A stretch of 18,657 nucleotides of DNA, taken from positions 1 through 18,657 of the forward strand of contig JAHFAK010000033.1 of the NCBI GenBank assembly GCA_023250585.1, in the 5' to 3' direction. A program made the translations under genes and the position numbers. The notes under the pieces are model-generated. The model was not told the origin of the DNA. It was given only the letters and a program-made list of their open reading frames with translations, and ran no database searches. Each line of letters begins with the position of its first letter. Within the stretch, counting starts at the first letter, position 1. This DNA comes from Deltaproteobacteria bacterium (lineage in GTDB: Bacteria; Bdellovibrionota_F; JAHFAK01). This document shows positions 1 through 9,358 of this stretch, in pieces.

Positions 1-1479
1 TTACATGAATGAAAAACTCGTCGAGGCGCTATCAGGCAGAGAGAGATCTTGATACGCAAGATTCTTTTCAAATGTTCTTGATGTATCATATTTTGAATTA
101 TAATGAACGCCACTCGTTTGGCAGATAAATCCAAATAGGCTGTCCTCAGATTTACACAACATTGCCTGGAGATACGATTCTTTAATTGATGTAAAATCTA
201 TTTTTAGATTTTCATATGAGCCAAGTTCTTTGGTTATTAATCTATATTTTTTTCGTAGACTTTTTGGATCTTCAAATGAAGCTGGATACATAAGGGTATG
301 TGGCTTAGGAATAAACGGCGAAAGTGAAATCTTTAATGAGAACTTTGAGTTTTGCTGAGCCATCATTGTATAGACTTCTCGAATCGTGTCGCAATTATAG
401 AGAATCTCTTCTTCTGTTTCCGTGGGGATACCAATCATATAATAGAGTTTTATACGAAAAATTCCTACGTCGAACGCTTTGGTAATAATTTTTTTAATCC
501 GCTCAGTGGTTATTGGTTTATTAATAATCTTTTGTAAGCGCTCGTGGTTTGTTTCAATAGCAAAAGTAACCTGCTTTTGATGAGGCGCAACCTTTTCGAG
601 AATTTCTTCAATAAATCGAGAATTAATTGCAAGCGATGAAAACATAAATTCTTTATCAAGCTTGAGTAGCTCAGGAAGATAATGACAATCGGTAACGTTT
701 GGGCCAATAAGTCCTAGCTTTTTTTCTTGGAGGCTATTAATAATTTCTAATGTCCTTTCAATGGTTGGATAACGTGAGGTTTCATAAATTTTTTTAGCGA
801 CGCAAAAATAGCAATTGCGCTTACATCCACGCGTGAGCTCCATTACATTCATATCATTAAACAACGGCGGATTTTTGAGAACAAAACCGAGATATGTATC
901 TGAAGTAATCCGACGAGAGGTATCATTTCCTATAAGTGCTGAATAAATACCCTGAATGGTAACTGCTCCTTTAATAAACTGTTCACGATGGATAAGGCTC
1001 TCTGCACGAGCATAATCCAAAAACTCAGGTAGAACTTCTTCTCCTTCACCCAAAAAAATAAGATCAAAAAAATCTTCAACTACTTTATGATGAACCGTAA
1101 TGGCTGATCCACCAGCAATAACTAATGGATCAAACTTTGATCTATCTTTATAATGAAGAGAAATATTTAATGCCTCAAGAATTTTTGGAATATGAAAAAA
1201 ATCCATTTCAAAAGAAATTGAGAATGCAACAATAGAAATTCCTTTTGGAATTGATACAATATACTTGCCTTTTTCGTCCTGCAATCGACCATCGAAAAAT
1301 ACGCGGCCGACTTTAAAGCCAGACTGAAGAAATGTACTATAGATTATTTCTTGACCAAGATTAGAAAGACCAACGGGAGTTTTATTAGGATAAACGAGAA
1401 GAACATCACAATGTTCTTGAATATAACTTTCCTCACCAAAGAAAGCTTTACCGTGTCTGTTCTTACCGTTTTTAATCAA
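1..1479 (-). CDS. B12-binding-type radical SAM protein, function unknown
   Basis: This 492-residue protein is a predicted radical S-adenosylmethionine enzyme. The 4Fe-4S cluster motif CX3CX2C is seen as [10 protein letters not shown] (C219, C223, C226). Before it, residues 24-160 look like the cobalamin-binding-like domain that precedes the radical SAM barrel in many such proteins, with [15 protein letters not shown] near the start and [11 protein letters not shown] at 142-152. Later segments such as [13 protein letters not shown] fit the second half of the barrel. The substrate is unknown. Translation probably starts at TTG (1477-1479), which overlaps the end of ftsZ by 8 nt and suggests translational coupling; no early ATG exists, so the exact start is uncertain. 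The gene is complete, with its stop codon at the window edge. Its place as the last dcw gene hints at a role tied to envelope or division, but that is inference. Confidence 0.85.
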   Translation of the reverse strand: MIKNGKNRHGKAFFGEESYIQEHCDVLLVYPNKTPVGLSNLGQEIIYSTFLQSGFKVGRVFFDGRLQDEKGKYIVSIPKGISIVAFSISFEMDFFHIPKILEALNISLHYKDRSKFDPLVIAGGSAITVHHKVVEDFFDLIFLGEGEEVLPEFLDYARAESLIHREQFIKGAVTIQGIYSALIGNDTSRRITSDTYLGFVLKNPPLFNDMNVMELTRGCKRNCYFCVAKKIYETSRYPTIERTLEIINSLQEKKLGLIGPNVTDCHYLPELLKLDKEFMFSSLAINSRFIEEILEKVAPHQKQVTFAIETNHERLQKIINKPITTERIKKIITKAFDVGIFRIKLYYMIGIPTETEEEILYNCDTIREVYTMMAQQNSKFSLKISLSPFIPKPHTLMYPASFEDPKSLRKKYRLITKELGSYENLKIDFTSIKESYLQAMLCKSEDSLFGFICQTSGVHYNSKYDTSRTFEKNLAYQDLSLPDSASTSFSFM

Positions 1480-2662
1480 CTTGTTTTCTCAAAAAGGTAG
1501 GAATCTCATAGTCGTCATCGTGAGTGTACCGTTCACGCACTTTATTTGCTTGCCAATTGGTAGCTACACTATACCGAGGTTTTACTTCAGTATTTCTGTC
1601 CCACTCAACATCAGACGCAACTTGAGTTCTTACATTTGGCACCGTTGGAATGACTCTCTCAGGTGCACGAACTGGAGTAACTACTGGCTCTTTTTTCTCA
1701 ATGCTTTTTTCATTAAAACCAGTAGCAATTACCGTAACTCGTATCGTGTCGCCCATTTCTTCATCAATAACGGCACCGAAGATGATATTAGCATCTTCGT
1801 GAGCAGCTTCTTGAACCAACATAGATGCTTCGTTAATTTCATGCAAAGTTAAATTCGAGCTACCGGTTATGTTTATAAGAATTCCCTTAGCCCCGTCAAT
1901 AGAAATATCTTCTAAGAGTGGGCTTGAAATTGCTCGAGACGCAGCCTCGAATGCCCGTTTTTCTCCACTTGCAAGTCCTGTTCCCATAAGCGCCATGCCT
2001 TGACCGGTCATAATGGTGCGGACGTCGGCAAAATCAAGGTTTACGAGACCATGAATAGTAATAAGGTCTGAAATTCCTTTAACGGCCTGATACAATACTT
2101 CATCAGCGGTTCTGAACGCATCTTTGAGTGTTGTATGCTCACCAGCAAGGCCTAAGAGGCGTTGGTTAGGAATAACAATGAGTGTATCAACCGATTTTTT
2201 TAATTCTTCAATACCCAAGTCCGCTTGCTTTTTACGTTTCTTGCCTTCAAAGATAAATGGTTTTGTAACAACACCAACCGTAAGAGCTCCTTCTTCTTTT
2301 GCAATACGCGCGACAATAGGAGCACCTCCAGTTCCTGTGCCACCGCCCATCCCTGCGGTAACAAAGACCATGTCTGATCCTTTTACAATTTCCTTAATTC
2401 TTATTTGATCTTCTAGCGCAGCATTCTTGCCAACCTCTGGAGTAGCACCAGCACCAAGGCCTTTAGTTAACTGTGCTCCCAATTGGATTTTATGCTTTGC
2501 TAAAGAATTGTCGAGTGCTTGAACATCGGTATTCGCACTCACAAAATCAACATGATCCAACCCTAACTCGATCATTGTGTTAATGGCATTTCCGCCACCT
2601 CCACCCACGCCTAAGACTTTTATCTTAGCCGTGCTTTCCTTTGTTGCATCAAATTCGAACAT
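1472..2662 (-). CDS. ftsZ: Cell division protein FtsZ
   Basis: FtsZ is the tubulin-like GTPase that polymerises into the division ring at midcell. All key elements are visible in the 396 residues: the N-terminal glycine-rich nucleotide loop (GVGGGGGNA, 18-26), the tubulin signature GGGTGTGG (106-113), and the T7 synergy loop NLDFAD (208-213) that completes GTP hydrolysis in the neighbouring subunit. A variable linker from about 320 leads to the conserved C-terminal peptide [11 protein letters not shown], the expected docking site for FtsA and other partners. Length is normal for the family. The start is fixed by a very strong ribosome binding site. It follows ftsA after 77 nt, the widest gap in the operon, which may hold an extra promoter. 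Its 3' end overlaps the radical SAM gene. Confidence 0.98.
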   Translation of the reverse strand: MFEFDATKESTAKIKVLGVGGGGGNAINTMIELGLDHVDFVSANTDVQALDNSLAKHKIQLGAQLTKGLGAGATPEVGKNAALEDQIRIKEIVKGSDMVFVTAGMGGGTGTGGAPIVARIAKEEGALTVGVVTKPFIFEGKKRKKQADLGIEELKKSVDTLIVIPNQRLLGLAGEHTTLKDAFRTADEVLYQAVKGISDLITIHGLVNLDFADVRTIMTGQGMALMGTGLASGEKRAFEAASRAISSPLLEDISIDGAKGILINITGSSNLTLHEINEASMLVQEAAHEDANIIFGAVIDEEMGDTIRVTVIATGFNEKSIEKKEPVVTPVRAPERVIPTVPNVRTQVASDVEWDRNTEVKPRYSVATNWQANKVRERYTHDDDYEIPTFLRKQVD

Positions 2663-2667
2663 ACAAA

Positions 2668-2676
2668 ACCTCCTTT
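2668..2676 (-). promoter_or_regulatory. Strong ribosome binding site of ftsZ
   Basis: On the minus strand AAAGGAGGT lies 5 nt before the ftsZ ATG. It is among the best anti-16S matches in the window and agrees with the high expression usual for FtsZ. It confirms the start codon at 2662. Confidence 0.85.
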
Positions 2677-2687
2677 GGTGAGTAAGT

Positions 2688-2708
2688 TTTCTAATTATAT
2701 ATTAGAAA
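2688..2708. promoter_or_regulatory. AT-rich dyad and possible -10 element between ftsA and ftsZ
   Basis: TTTCTAAT and ATTAGAAA form a perfect 8-bp inverted repeat around TATAT in the 77-nt ftsA-ftsZ gap. Read on the minus strand the dyad contains TATAAT (2694-2699), which could be the -10 box of an internal ftsZ promoter. No good -35 box is seen 17 nt upstream, only A/T runs. On the plus strand the dyad is followed by nine T and would look like a weak terminator, but no gene is transcribed into it from that side. A regulatory role is possible but not shown. Confidence 0.3.
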
Positions 2709-2739
2709 TTTTTTTTTAAATACTTTTCTTTAAAATTTT

Positions 2740-3969
2740 TTAAAAAAATTCTTCAATCCAATCTTTCATTCGTGTTTTAACTTTGTAATACACGTTGGAT
2801 TCCCGGATTTTAAATTTACTATTTCCTCTGTCTTGCTTTGCTCCATAGAGTACAAGTCCAACTCCTGTTGCATAAATTGGGCTAGAAACAATATCAACAA
2901 GACCACCAACTCCTTGTGGAATACCACGACGAACGGGCATACCAAAAATCTTTTCAGCAACTTCAGGCATTCCTTCCATAATAGACGCTCCCCCCGTAAT
3001 CACCACTCCTGACGAAAGAGCATCTTCAAAACCAGATTTAACAATTTCACGATAAATAAGCGACATCATCTCTTCAGTGCGTGGTTCAATGATTTCACAC
3101 AAAATTTTTCGAGAGATAACACGAGGAGCTCTTCCTCCTACACTGGGAACTTCAATCATCTCATCTTGAGAAACCAGTCCACTAAATGCACATCCAAATT
3201 GTTGTTTGATTTTCGCACCCTCACCAATTGGAGTTCGTAAACCCACGGCAATATCATTCGTCAAATTATTTCCACCTATGGCAAGAACTGCAGTATAGCG
3301 AATGCTTCCTTCGGTATAGATAACGATATCAGTTGTTCCCCCACCAATATCCACAACTGCGACACCAAGTTCTTTTTCATCTCGGTTGAGTACTGCTTCA
3401 GCGCTGGCAAGTTGTTCGAGAACGATATCAGAAACATTCACACCTCCCCTATTTGCACATTTAATAATATTTTGTGCACTTGTTACAGCCCCGGTAACAA
3501 TATGTACTTTTGCTTCAAGTCGTACCCCACTCATTCCAATAGGTTCTTTGATTCCTTCTTGATCATCAATAATATATTCCTGGGGAAGAATATGAATAAC
3601 TTCTCTATCCAAAGGAATAGCAACTGCTTTAGCAGCATCAATAACTCGTCCAACATCGGTGTCTTTTACTTCTTTTCCATTAATCGCCACAATTCCATGA
3701 CTATTGAAACCTTTGATATGTCCACCAGCAATACCAGTATATACAGCAGTGACCTCGCATCCTGCCATGAGTTCCGCTTCTTCAATAGCTTTCATGATTG
3801 AGCTAATTGTACTTTCAATATTAACGACAACTCCTTTACGCAAACCAACAGAAGGATGATTTCCAACACCAATTATATCGATCCCATCATCAGTCACTTC
3901 GCCAACTATGACTGAGACCTTTGTAGTACCAATATCTAAGCCAACAATAATATCATCCGCTTTTCTCAT
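2740..3969 (-). CDS. ftsA: Cell division protein FtsA
   Basis: FtsA is the actin-like ATPase that tethers FtsZ filaments to the inner membrane and recruits later division proteins. The 409-residue sequence shows the actin-family phosphate loops GLDIGTTKVSV (10-20) and VVDIGGGTTDIV (205-216), with the FtsA-specific 1C (SHS2) region between them at about 84-162. The last residues, KTRMKDWIEEFF, match the amphipathic C-terminal helix that FtsA uses to bind the membrane. The start is supported by a strong ribosome binding site inside the end of ftsQ. Gene order ftsQ-ftsA-ftsZ is the classical one, so identity is secure. Confidence 0.97.
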   Translation of the reverse strand: MRKADDIIVGLDIGTTKVSVIVGEVTDDGIDIIGVGNHPSVGLRKGVVVNIESTISSIMKAIEEAELMAGCEVTAVYTGIAGGHIKGFNSHGIVAINGKEVKDTDVGRVIDAAKAVAIPLDREVIHILPQEYIIDDQEGIKEPIGMSGVRLEAKVHIVTGAVTSAQNIIKCANRGGVNVSDIVLEQLASAEAVLNRDEKELGVAVVDIGGGTTDIVIYTEGSIRYTAVLAIGGNNLTNDIAVGLRTPIGEGAKIKQQFGCAFSGLVSQDEMIEVPSVGGRAPRVISRKILCEIIEPRTEEMMSLIYREIVKSGFEDALSSGVVITGGASIMEGMPEVAEKIFGMPVRRGIPQGVGGLVDIVSSPIYATGVGLVLYGAKQDRGNSKFKIRESNVYYKVKTRMKDWIEEFF

Positions 3970-3971
3970 AT

Positions 3972-3980
3972 CCCCTCCTT
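3972..3980 (-). promoter_or_regulatory. Ribosome binding site of ftsA overlapping the ftsQ stop
   Basis: AAGGAGGGG on the minus strand lies 2 nt from the ftsA ATG and covers part of the ftsQ stop codon. The spacing is short, so the effective pairing is probably with its upstream AAGGAG part. It implies coupled translation of ftsQ and ftsA. Confidence 0.7.
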
Positions 3981-4701
3981 ATAATTCCATTTTCTTTACC
4001 ACTCCCTGATCAAGGGAGGAAAGATTAATGAACTGAAAGTCTATATTCTTTTTTTGTAAATCATCATGAATTAAAGCTAAATGTTCAAGCTTTTTGGTAA
4101 AATTATCTATACCCAAAAGTACTTTACCTACACTATCCATCATATATAAGGTAATACCTTCATTTTTATCTACATGTAATTCAGAAACCAATAATCCCTT
4201 ATTTTTCTCTATGTATATTAAACATTCTTTCAAAGCATCGTTATCTAAATCTTTGTTATCAAAAAGTCCGGTAATATACATAAAATTATGGTCATCGGCA
4301 TTCTGTACTTTTTTAAAGAGTTCGAAATTTTCGTTTATATAATACAATCGGTCAAGTACAACTATTCCAAGTGCTTGATGGGTAGTGACATCAACCGAAA
4401 GTTCATTGGGAAAAACTTTTTCAATTGCTACACTACTAATCCATTCATTTTTTCGAAGCTCTCTCTCAAGAGCTTGTGCATCAACGTCGAGAATGTTTTT
4501 TCCCAACGATGGAGCTAATACCTTGTTAATAGTCCTGCGGCTTACATAGGGAGATGTAGTGCGGAAATTCACTGTATGCTTAGTTACGATCAATAGTCGA
4601 TTAACCAAGCTCGCGGTAATTTCTTCACTGAATTTAATAATGGTAATTACTCCACAAATAAATACAAGGACTCCGCTGATAATCACTATTTTTTTCTTCA
4701 T
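3979..4701 (-). CDS. ftsQ: Cell division protein FtsQ (DivIB family)
   Basis: FtsQ is a single-pass membrane protein that links the cytoplasmic Z ring to the periplasmic septal synthases through FtsL and its partner. The 240-residue protein has a short basic N-terminus (MKKK), one membrane segment (about 5-23), and a periplasmic part. Residues 69-110, with the pattern NILDVDAQALERELRKNEWI followed by VAIEKVFPNELSVDV, are typical of the POTRA/FtsQ domain that senses partner proteins. It overlaps the end of murG by 4 nt (ATGA). Sequence in this family diverges strongly, so the call rests on domain pattern, topology and position between murG and ftsA. In many bacteria murC, murB and ddl lie between murG and ftsQ; here they do not. 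Confidence 0.9.
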   Translation of the reverse strand: MKKKIVIISGVLVFICGVITIIKFSEEITASLVNRLLIVTKHTVNFRTTSPYVSRRTINKVLAPSLGKNILDVDAQALERELRKNEWISSVAIEKVFPNELSVDVTTHQALGIVVLDRLYYINENFELFKKVQNADDHNFMYITGLFDNKDLDNDALKECLIYIEKNKGLLVSELHVDKNEGITLYMMDSVGKVLLGIDNFTKKLEHLALIHDDLQKKNIDFQFINLSSLDQGVVKKMEL

Positions 4702-5789
4702 ACGTAAGCCTCTTTGTTTGCTCCTAAACCAAGAAGCATATTCACAATAACTTTTGCTCCATCCACTCGAGCAAGCGCTTGAGCTTTTTTCTCTCGTTCA
4801 TTTCTTTTTTCTGGATGATCAAAATAAAATCGTATGCGTTGTGCCAACTCTTTATGTGCATCTTTACTTTCGGTGATAAGATCAGCTGCTCCATTATCAA
4901 CAAAGTAACGAGCATTTTCATGCTGATGCCCATCCGCTGAATAGGGAAAAGGAATTACTATAAGACATTTTCCATGAGCAGCCATCTCCATTATTCCCGC
5001 TCCACTTCGCGTGATTACAACTGATGCTTTTTGATACTCTTCTCCCATATTTTCAAAAAATGAACGAACTGTAGCGTTAAATCCAGAAGACTTATATACC
5101 TGTCGTATACTCTCTTCATCGAATTTTCCCGCTTGATGGATAAATACGCATTGATTTTTTGCCCATGCGAGAAGTGGCAAAGCATCGTGGATCATTTTAT
5201 TTAGGCTATGCGCTCCTTGGCTTCCACCGGTTATAAAAATTCGAAATGGACTTGTCTCACTCGTACCTTTTCCAATAGAGTCGACAATTTTTTTTCGTAA
5301 TGGATTACCTGAGAGAATTGTTTTTTCTTTCTTAAAAAAATTCCGGCTCTGGGGAAATGTTATGAAAACACGAGTAGCAAATTTTCCTAATATTCTATTG
5401 GCAAGACCCGGAATAGAGTTTTGTTCATGGATACACACAACGTTACCTAGCATTTCAGCGACAAGGATAATAAAGAATGATGCATATCCACCCATGCCCA
5501 AAACAAAATCGGGTTTATATTTTTTTAATATTGTATATGCTTCGGTCATAATAAATGGAAGACGGATTATAGCTTTTATTGTATGCACTACCGATTTTCC
5601 TTTAATTTTTACAGCGTTCATACCTACAAGAGTAAATCCATATGAAGGAACTAATTCATTTTCCATGCCTTCTTTTGATCCCACAAATAAAATATCAAAA
5701 GAATGATTCCTCATTTTCCACTCCTCCGCTACTGCAAGTCCGGGAAATATATGTCCACCCGTGCCACCACAGGCAATAAGGAGTTTCAT
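4698..5789 (-). CDS. murG: UDP-GlcNAc:undecaprenyl-PP-MurNAc-pentapeptide GlcNAc transferase MurG
   Basis: MurG is the membrane-associated GT-B glycosyltransferase that adds N-acetylglucosamine to lipid I, giving lipid II, on the inner face of the cytoplasmic membrane. The 363-residue length is standard. Visible signatures are the N-terminal glycine-rich loop GGTGGHIFPG (8-17), HEQNSIPG (121-128), the second-domain loop TGGSQGAHSLN (187-197), and the UDP-GlcNAc site TRSGAGIMEMAAHGK (260-274) followed by FPYSADGHQHENA. It overlaps ftsW upstream and ftsQ downstream by 4 nt each (ATGA). A GGAGAG ribosome binding site sits in the end of ftsW. Confidence 0.97.
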   Translation of the reverse strand: MKLLIACGGTGGHIFPGLAVAEEWKMRNHSFDILFVGSKEGMENELVPSYGFTLVGMNAVKIKGKSVVHTIKAIIRLPFIMTEAYTILKKYKPDFVLGMGGYASFFIILVAEMLGNVVCIHEQNSIPGLANRILGKFATRVFITFPQSRNFFKKEKTILSGNPLRKKIVDSIGKGTSETSPFRIFITGGSQGAHSLNKMIHDALPLLAWAKNQCVFIHQAGKFDEESIRQVYKSSGFNATVRSFFENMGEEYQKASVVITRSGAGIMEMAAHGKCLIVIPFPYSADGHQHENARYFVDNGAADLITESKDAHKELAQRIRFYFDHPEKRNEREKKAQALARVDGAKVIVNMLLGLGANKEAYV

Positions 5790-6898
5790 CTATACTCTCC
5801 ATTACGTGAAAGATTAATGAGTATCCCAGCTGCGCACATACTTATAACCATTGATGATCCACCATAACTAATAAATGGAAGAGTCAAACCTTTGGTAGGA
5901 ACAAGTCCAATCACTACGGCAATATTGATTAACGCCTGCAAAACAATAGCCATCGTAAGACCAAAGCAGAGCAAGCTTGCGAATTTATCCTTTAGTTTGC
6001 ATGAAAGCATCATGCCTTTTATAAAAAGTACAAAAAACAAAAATATGATAATTAATCCTCCAATGAGACCCATTTCTTCAGAGATATGAGAAAAAATAAA
6101 ATCCGTATGCGCTTGAGGAAGATAAAAAAGTTTTTGCTTACCTTCTCCTAATCCAACGCCTGTGACACCCCCACCATTAATCGCAATGAATGACTGAATA
6201 ATTTGAAAGCCTGAATGCAGAGGATCTTCCCAAGGATTAAGAAAGCTAATGATTCGCTTTCTCCGATATCCTACATGCATTACTAAATAATATGCAGCGG
6301 GAATTAATGAAAATACAATTGCCAAAATGTAACTAATACGAACTCCTCCAATAAAGAGCATGAGAAATACAATTGTTCCTAAGGTAAATGTCGTTCCAAA
6401 ATCAGGTTGAATTAAAATTACCACCAATAAAATACTGGCAATAATGATATTCGGAGCAAATCCAAAGCCAAAACTCTTAATTTTTTCTCCTCGTTTACTG
6501 ATTGAATGGGCAAGATAAATAATCAGAGAAAGCTTTGCTAACTCTGATGGCTGAAACATAAAACCGAATAAGGATACCCAACGACGTGACCCTCCAAGCT
6601 TTACACTAAATGGGCCTACCAAAGTCAGCAATAAAAGAATAAAGGTCCCCGCTAACAGTATATACGACATGCCTCGCAATTTTTGATGATCTACAAAAAT
6701 AAAATATATCATGCCAACAAGACCCAGAACGACAAAGAACATGTGTTTTGCGATAAAATAATACTGTGTTTCATAGTGTTTTGCTGAAAATACTGAGCTG
6801 GCGCTGTAAATCATAATTATTCCGATACCAATCAATGTTGACACCGCAAGTATCAGACCAAAATCGTATTTGTTTTCTTCTAAACCAAAAATATTCAT
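5786..6898 (-). CDS. ftsW: Septal peptidoglycan glycosyltransferase FtsW (SEDS family)
   Basis: FtsW is the polytopic SEDS glycosyltransferase that polymerises lipid II at the septum with its partner FtsI. The 370 residues are strongly hydrophobic, with about ten membrane segments. The family signatures are present: GGSRRW (102-107), FQPSELAKL (115-123), NPWEDPLHSGFQIIQS (221-236), the loop GVGLGEGKQK, and LPQAHTDFIFSHISEEMG (260-277). The Asp of HTDF (D266) corresponds to the residue regarded as catalytic in SEDS proteins. The terminal LPFISYGGSSM (340-350) is also typical. RodA is the alternative family member, but dcw context and the septal partner in the same operon favour FtsW. Only 7 nt separate it from mraY, where many clusters carry murD. 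Confidence 0.95.
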   Translation of the reverse strand: MNIFGLEENKYDFGLILAVSTLIGIGIIMIYSASSVFSAKHYETQYYFIAKHMFFVVLGLVGMIYFIFVDHQKLRGMSYILLAGTFILLLLTLVGPFSVKLGGSRRWVSLFGFMFQPSELAKLSLIIYLAHSISKRGEKIKSFGFGFAPNIIIASILLVVILIQPDFGTTFTLGTIVFLMLFIGGVRISYILAIVFSLIPAAYYLVMHVGYRRKRIISFLNPWEDPLHSGFQIIQSFIAINGGGVTGVGLGEGKQKLFYLPQAHTDFIFSHISEEMGLIGGLIIIFLFFVLFIKGMMLSCKLKDKFASLLCFGLTMAIVLQALINIAVVIGLVPTKGLTLPFISYGGSSMVISMCAAGILINLSRNGEYR

Positions 6899-6905
6899 AG
6901 CTAAC

Positions 6906-7979
6906 TCACCGTAACTTTAAAGTTCCTAACGCAAAAAGCGCAAGAATGATTGAGATGATCCAAAAACGTACAATAATCTTTGGTTCCGCCCATCCTTTCA
7001 ATTCAAAATGATGATGAAGAGGAGCCATATGGAGAATTCTTTTTCCACCGCTAATTTTAAAAAAGCCTACTTGAATAATCACGCTCAATGCTTCAATGAC
7101 AAAAACTCCACCGATGAGAAAAAGTAGCAACTCATTTTTTGTTATAACGGCGATGATTCCAATTGCGCTGCCAAGAGATAGTGATCCCACATCTCCCATA
7201 AATACTTGAGCTGGATACGTGTTGTACCATAAAAATCCAATTCCAGCCCCAATAATAGAACCGCAAATGATTGCGAGTTCTCCTGCCCCATCAATAAATG
7301 AAATTCCAAGATACTCGGATATTTTAATATGGCCGGTAATATAGCTTAATACCAGAAGAGCAATTGAAGATGTAATAACAGGACCAATGGCAAGCCCGTC
7401 GAGACCATCGGTTAAATTTACTGAGTTTGAAGTAGCAATAATGACAAGCGTTGAGAAAAGGATAAAACCAATACCTAATTCGGGTCGGATATTTTTGAAA
7501 AATGGCAATTCGAGTTCCGTAGAAAAACCAATGAAATATAAATAGACAGAAGCAAGCAATGCCGTTGCTATCAGAAGTACCATTTTTTTCTTTGCGCTGA
7601 TACCTTTTTTTGTTTTGAGTTTTTTATAATCATCGAGAAAGCCAACCAGCCCCGATGCACAGGCAACAAAGAGAACAATCCATACATAATGATTATCAAG
7701 CCGCGCCCATAATAGACTCGATAAAACAACACAGATGAGAATCCAAATTCCTCCCATCGTTGGCGTACCTGTTTTTGTTAAATGAGTTAAAGGACCATCT
7801 GATCGAACTATTTGTCCAATCTGTTTTTTAGTTAGCCTCTCAATAAATTGGGGCCCAATTAAAAATGCTAAAAACATCGAAGTGAGAATTGAACACACCG
7901 TTCGAAAGGTTATGTATTTAAATACATTAAAGGCACTGTTGTAATCTATACTATAACTATATAACAAATGGTATAACAT
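6906..7979 (-). CDS. mraY: Phospho-N-acetylmuramoyl-pentapeptide-transferase MraY
   Basis: MraY transfers phospho-MurNAc-pentapeptide from UDP to undecaprenyl phosphate, producing lipid I, the first membrane step of the pathway. The 357-residue protein has about ten membrane helices and all diagnostic motifs: RSDGP..HLTKTGTPTMGG (59-77), the Mg-binding FLDDYKK (D116, D117), NLTDGLDGLA (188-197), NTYPAQVFMGDVGSL (D263), and the histidine motif MAPLHHHFE (318-326). The N-terminal part with FNVFKYITFRT resembles proteobacterial MraY. An AGGA ribosome binding site lies in the 8-nt gap after murF. Confidence 0.97.
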   Translation of the reverse strand: MLYHLLYSYSIDYNSAFNVFKYITFRTVCSILTSMFLAFLIGPQFIERLTKKQIGQIVRSDGPLTHLTKTGTPTMGGIWILICVVLSSLLWARLDNHYVWIVLFVACASGLVGFLDDYKKLKTKKGISAKKKMVLLIATALLASVYLYFIGFSTELELPFFKNIRPELGIGFILFSTLVIIATSNSVNLTDGLDGLAIGPVITSSIALLVLSYITGHIKISEYLGISFIDGAGELAIICGSIIGAGIGFLWYNTYPAQVFMGDVGSLSLGSAIGIIAVITKNELLLFLIGGVFVIEALSVIIQVGFFKISGGKRILHMAPLHHHFELKGWAEPKIIVRFWIISIILALFALGTLKLR

Positions 7980-7987
7980 GCTGGTCC

Positions 7988-9358
7988 TTACTCCTTATAA
8001 AAATCATCAATGATTCTTTCGAGTCTCATCCCTCGTGAACCCTTGAGCAATACAGACGAATAGTTCGGAATAATCTTCTCTAATACTATTTTTGCTTCTT
8101 CATATGAACGAACATAATCGACTGTTTTAGCATTATCTTTTAACACACGATACGCGTATTTCATTTCATTACCGATAAGAAGCGTATGAGCAAAATCGAG
8201 GGCGCTCGCATATTCCCCAATCTCTTCATGAAGCTGGCGAGAGGAACTTCCCAATTCAAGCATATCGCCTAAGATAACAAGTCCGGGAGCTCCTTTGAGC
8301 AAGGATTTAAAACTATCAAGCGCAGCTTTTGTTGATTCTGGATTTGCATTGTAGCAATCACAAAATACGGTGCCTCTCTTAAATACCAACAACTCTCCGC
8401 GCATATGAGGAGATTTGAAATGTTCAAGCGCAGATTTAATATCGCTTGCTTTCGCTCCAGCTACATACGATACAGCCATTGCTCCTAGAGCATTTATGAT
8501 ATTATGATACCCTAACAGAGGTAATTTAAAATAAAGATTTTCTGCTTTGAGGCGAGCATCAATTTTCCACCCAGTTCCATTTTGTGAAAATGAATTCAGT
8601 TGAAAAGGCGCTTCATGGTGTTTTACGGAATAAAAAATCTTCTTACATGCGGCTTCAGTACTTGCTTCTACCACACGTGGATCATCAAGATTTACGAAAG
8701 CGTATCCTTCTTTTCTCGTTCCATAATAGATATGGCTTTTTTCTTTAACAATCTCATTTATAGTGTGAAATCCTGCTAAATGCGCACTTCCAATTGTCGT
8801 AATTAATGAATAATGAGGAGGAGCAATCTCAACCAAACTTTGGATTTCCCCTTTTGTATTCGTTCCCATCTCTAAAACAATAAAATCAGGTTCGCTCGAA
8901 AGAGATAGAATTGTTTGTGGAACTCCAATTCTGTTGTTGTAATTCTTATAGGTTGCTTCGACATCAAAACGAGCCTTTAAAATTGCGACGATCATTTCTT
9001 TAATGGTTGTTTTACCAACACTTCCCGTTACTGCGATAACTTTTGATGAAAATTTTTCTAAATAGTAGCGAGCAATTTTACCATATGCTTCCAAGGTATC
9101 GTCTACATACAGCACAGGATTGCCGCTTGCAGTAATTGATTTCCCCACATGTGCCAATGTGAGTTTAGCTCCTTTAGTAAAAGCTTCATTAATATAATTA
9201 TGGCCATCAAAATTTGGTCCTGTTAAAGGCACAAAGATGTCATCTTTTTGAATGGTCCGTGTATCAGTTGAAAACAAATGAAACGTTCCCGTAACATTTC
9301 CCGCAAGCTTTCCTGCAGTTACCTTTATGATTTCTTCTATAGTTAATGGTTTATACAT
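7988..9358 (-). CDS. murF: UDP-MurNAc-tripeptide:D-Ala-D-Ala ligase MurF
   Basis: MurF is the cytoplasmic ATP-dependent ligase that adds D-alanyl-D-alanine to the UDP-MurNAc-tripeptide. The 456 residues follow the three-domain Mur ligase plan. The N-terminal domain has the MurF pattern TDTRTIQKDDIFVPL and FDGHNYI (31-56). The central ATPase has the P-loop TGSVGKTTIKEM (111-122), then TYKNYNNRIGVP and EMGTN. The C-terminal domain starts near the segment that contains SPHMRGEL and has DCYNANPES. These features distinguish it from MurE and MurD. Its ATG overlaps the end of murE by 8 nt (ATGTATAA), suggesting translational coupling. Confidence 0.96.
   Translation of the reverse strand: MYKPLTIEEIIKVTAGKLAGNVTGTFHLFSTDTRTIQKDDIFVPLTGPNFDGHNYINEAFTKGAKLTLAHVGKSITASGNPVLYVDDTLEAYGKIARYYLEKFSSKVIAVTGSVGKTTIKEMIVAILKARFDVEATYKNYNNRIGVPQTILSLSSEPDFIVLEMGTNTKGEIQSLVEIAPPHYSLITTIGSAHLAGFHTINEIVKEKSHIYYGTRKEGYAFVNLDDPRVVEASTEAACKKIFYSVKHHEAPFQLNSFSQNGTGWKIDARLKAENLYFKLPLLGYHNIINALGAMAVSYVAGAKASDIKSALEHFKSPHMRGELLVFKRGTVFCDCYNANPESTKAALDSFKSLLKGAPGLVILGDMLELGSSSRQLHEEIGEYASALDFAHTLLIGNEMKYAYRVLKDNAKTVDYVRSYEEAKIVLEKIIPNYSSVLLKGSRGMRLERIIDDFYKE

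Noticed and set aside
2124-2408. 94-codon plus-strand frame within ftsZ
   Set aside because: It is antisense to the conserved GTPase core of ftsZ and has the proline- and serine-rich look of a shadow frame.
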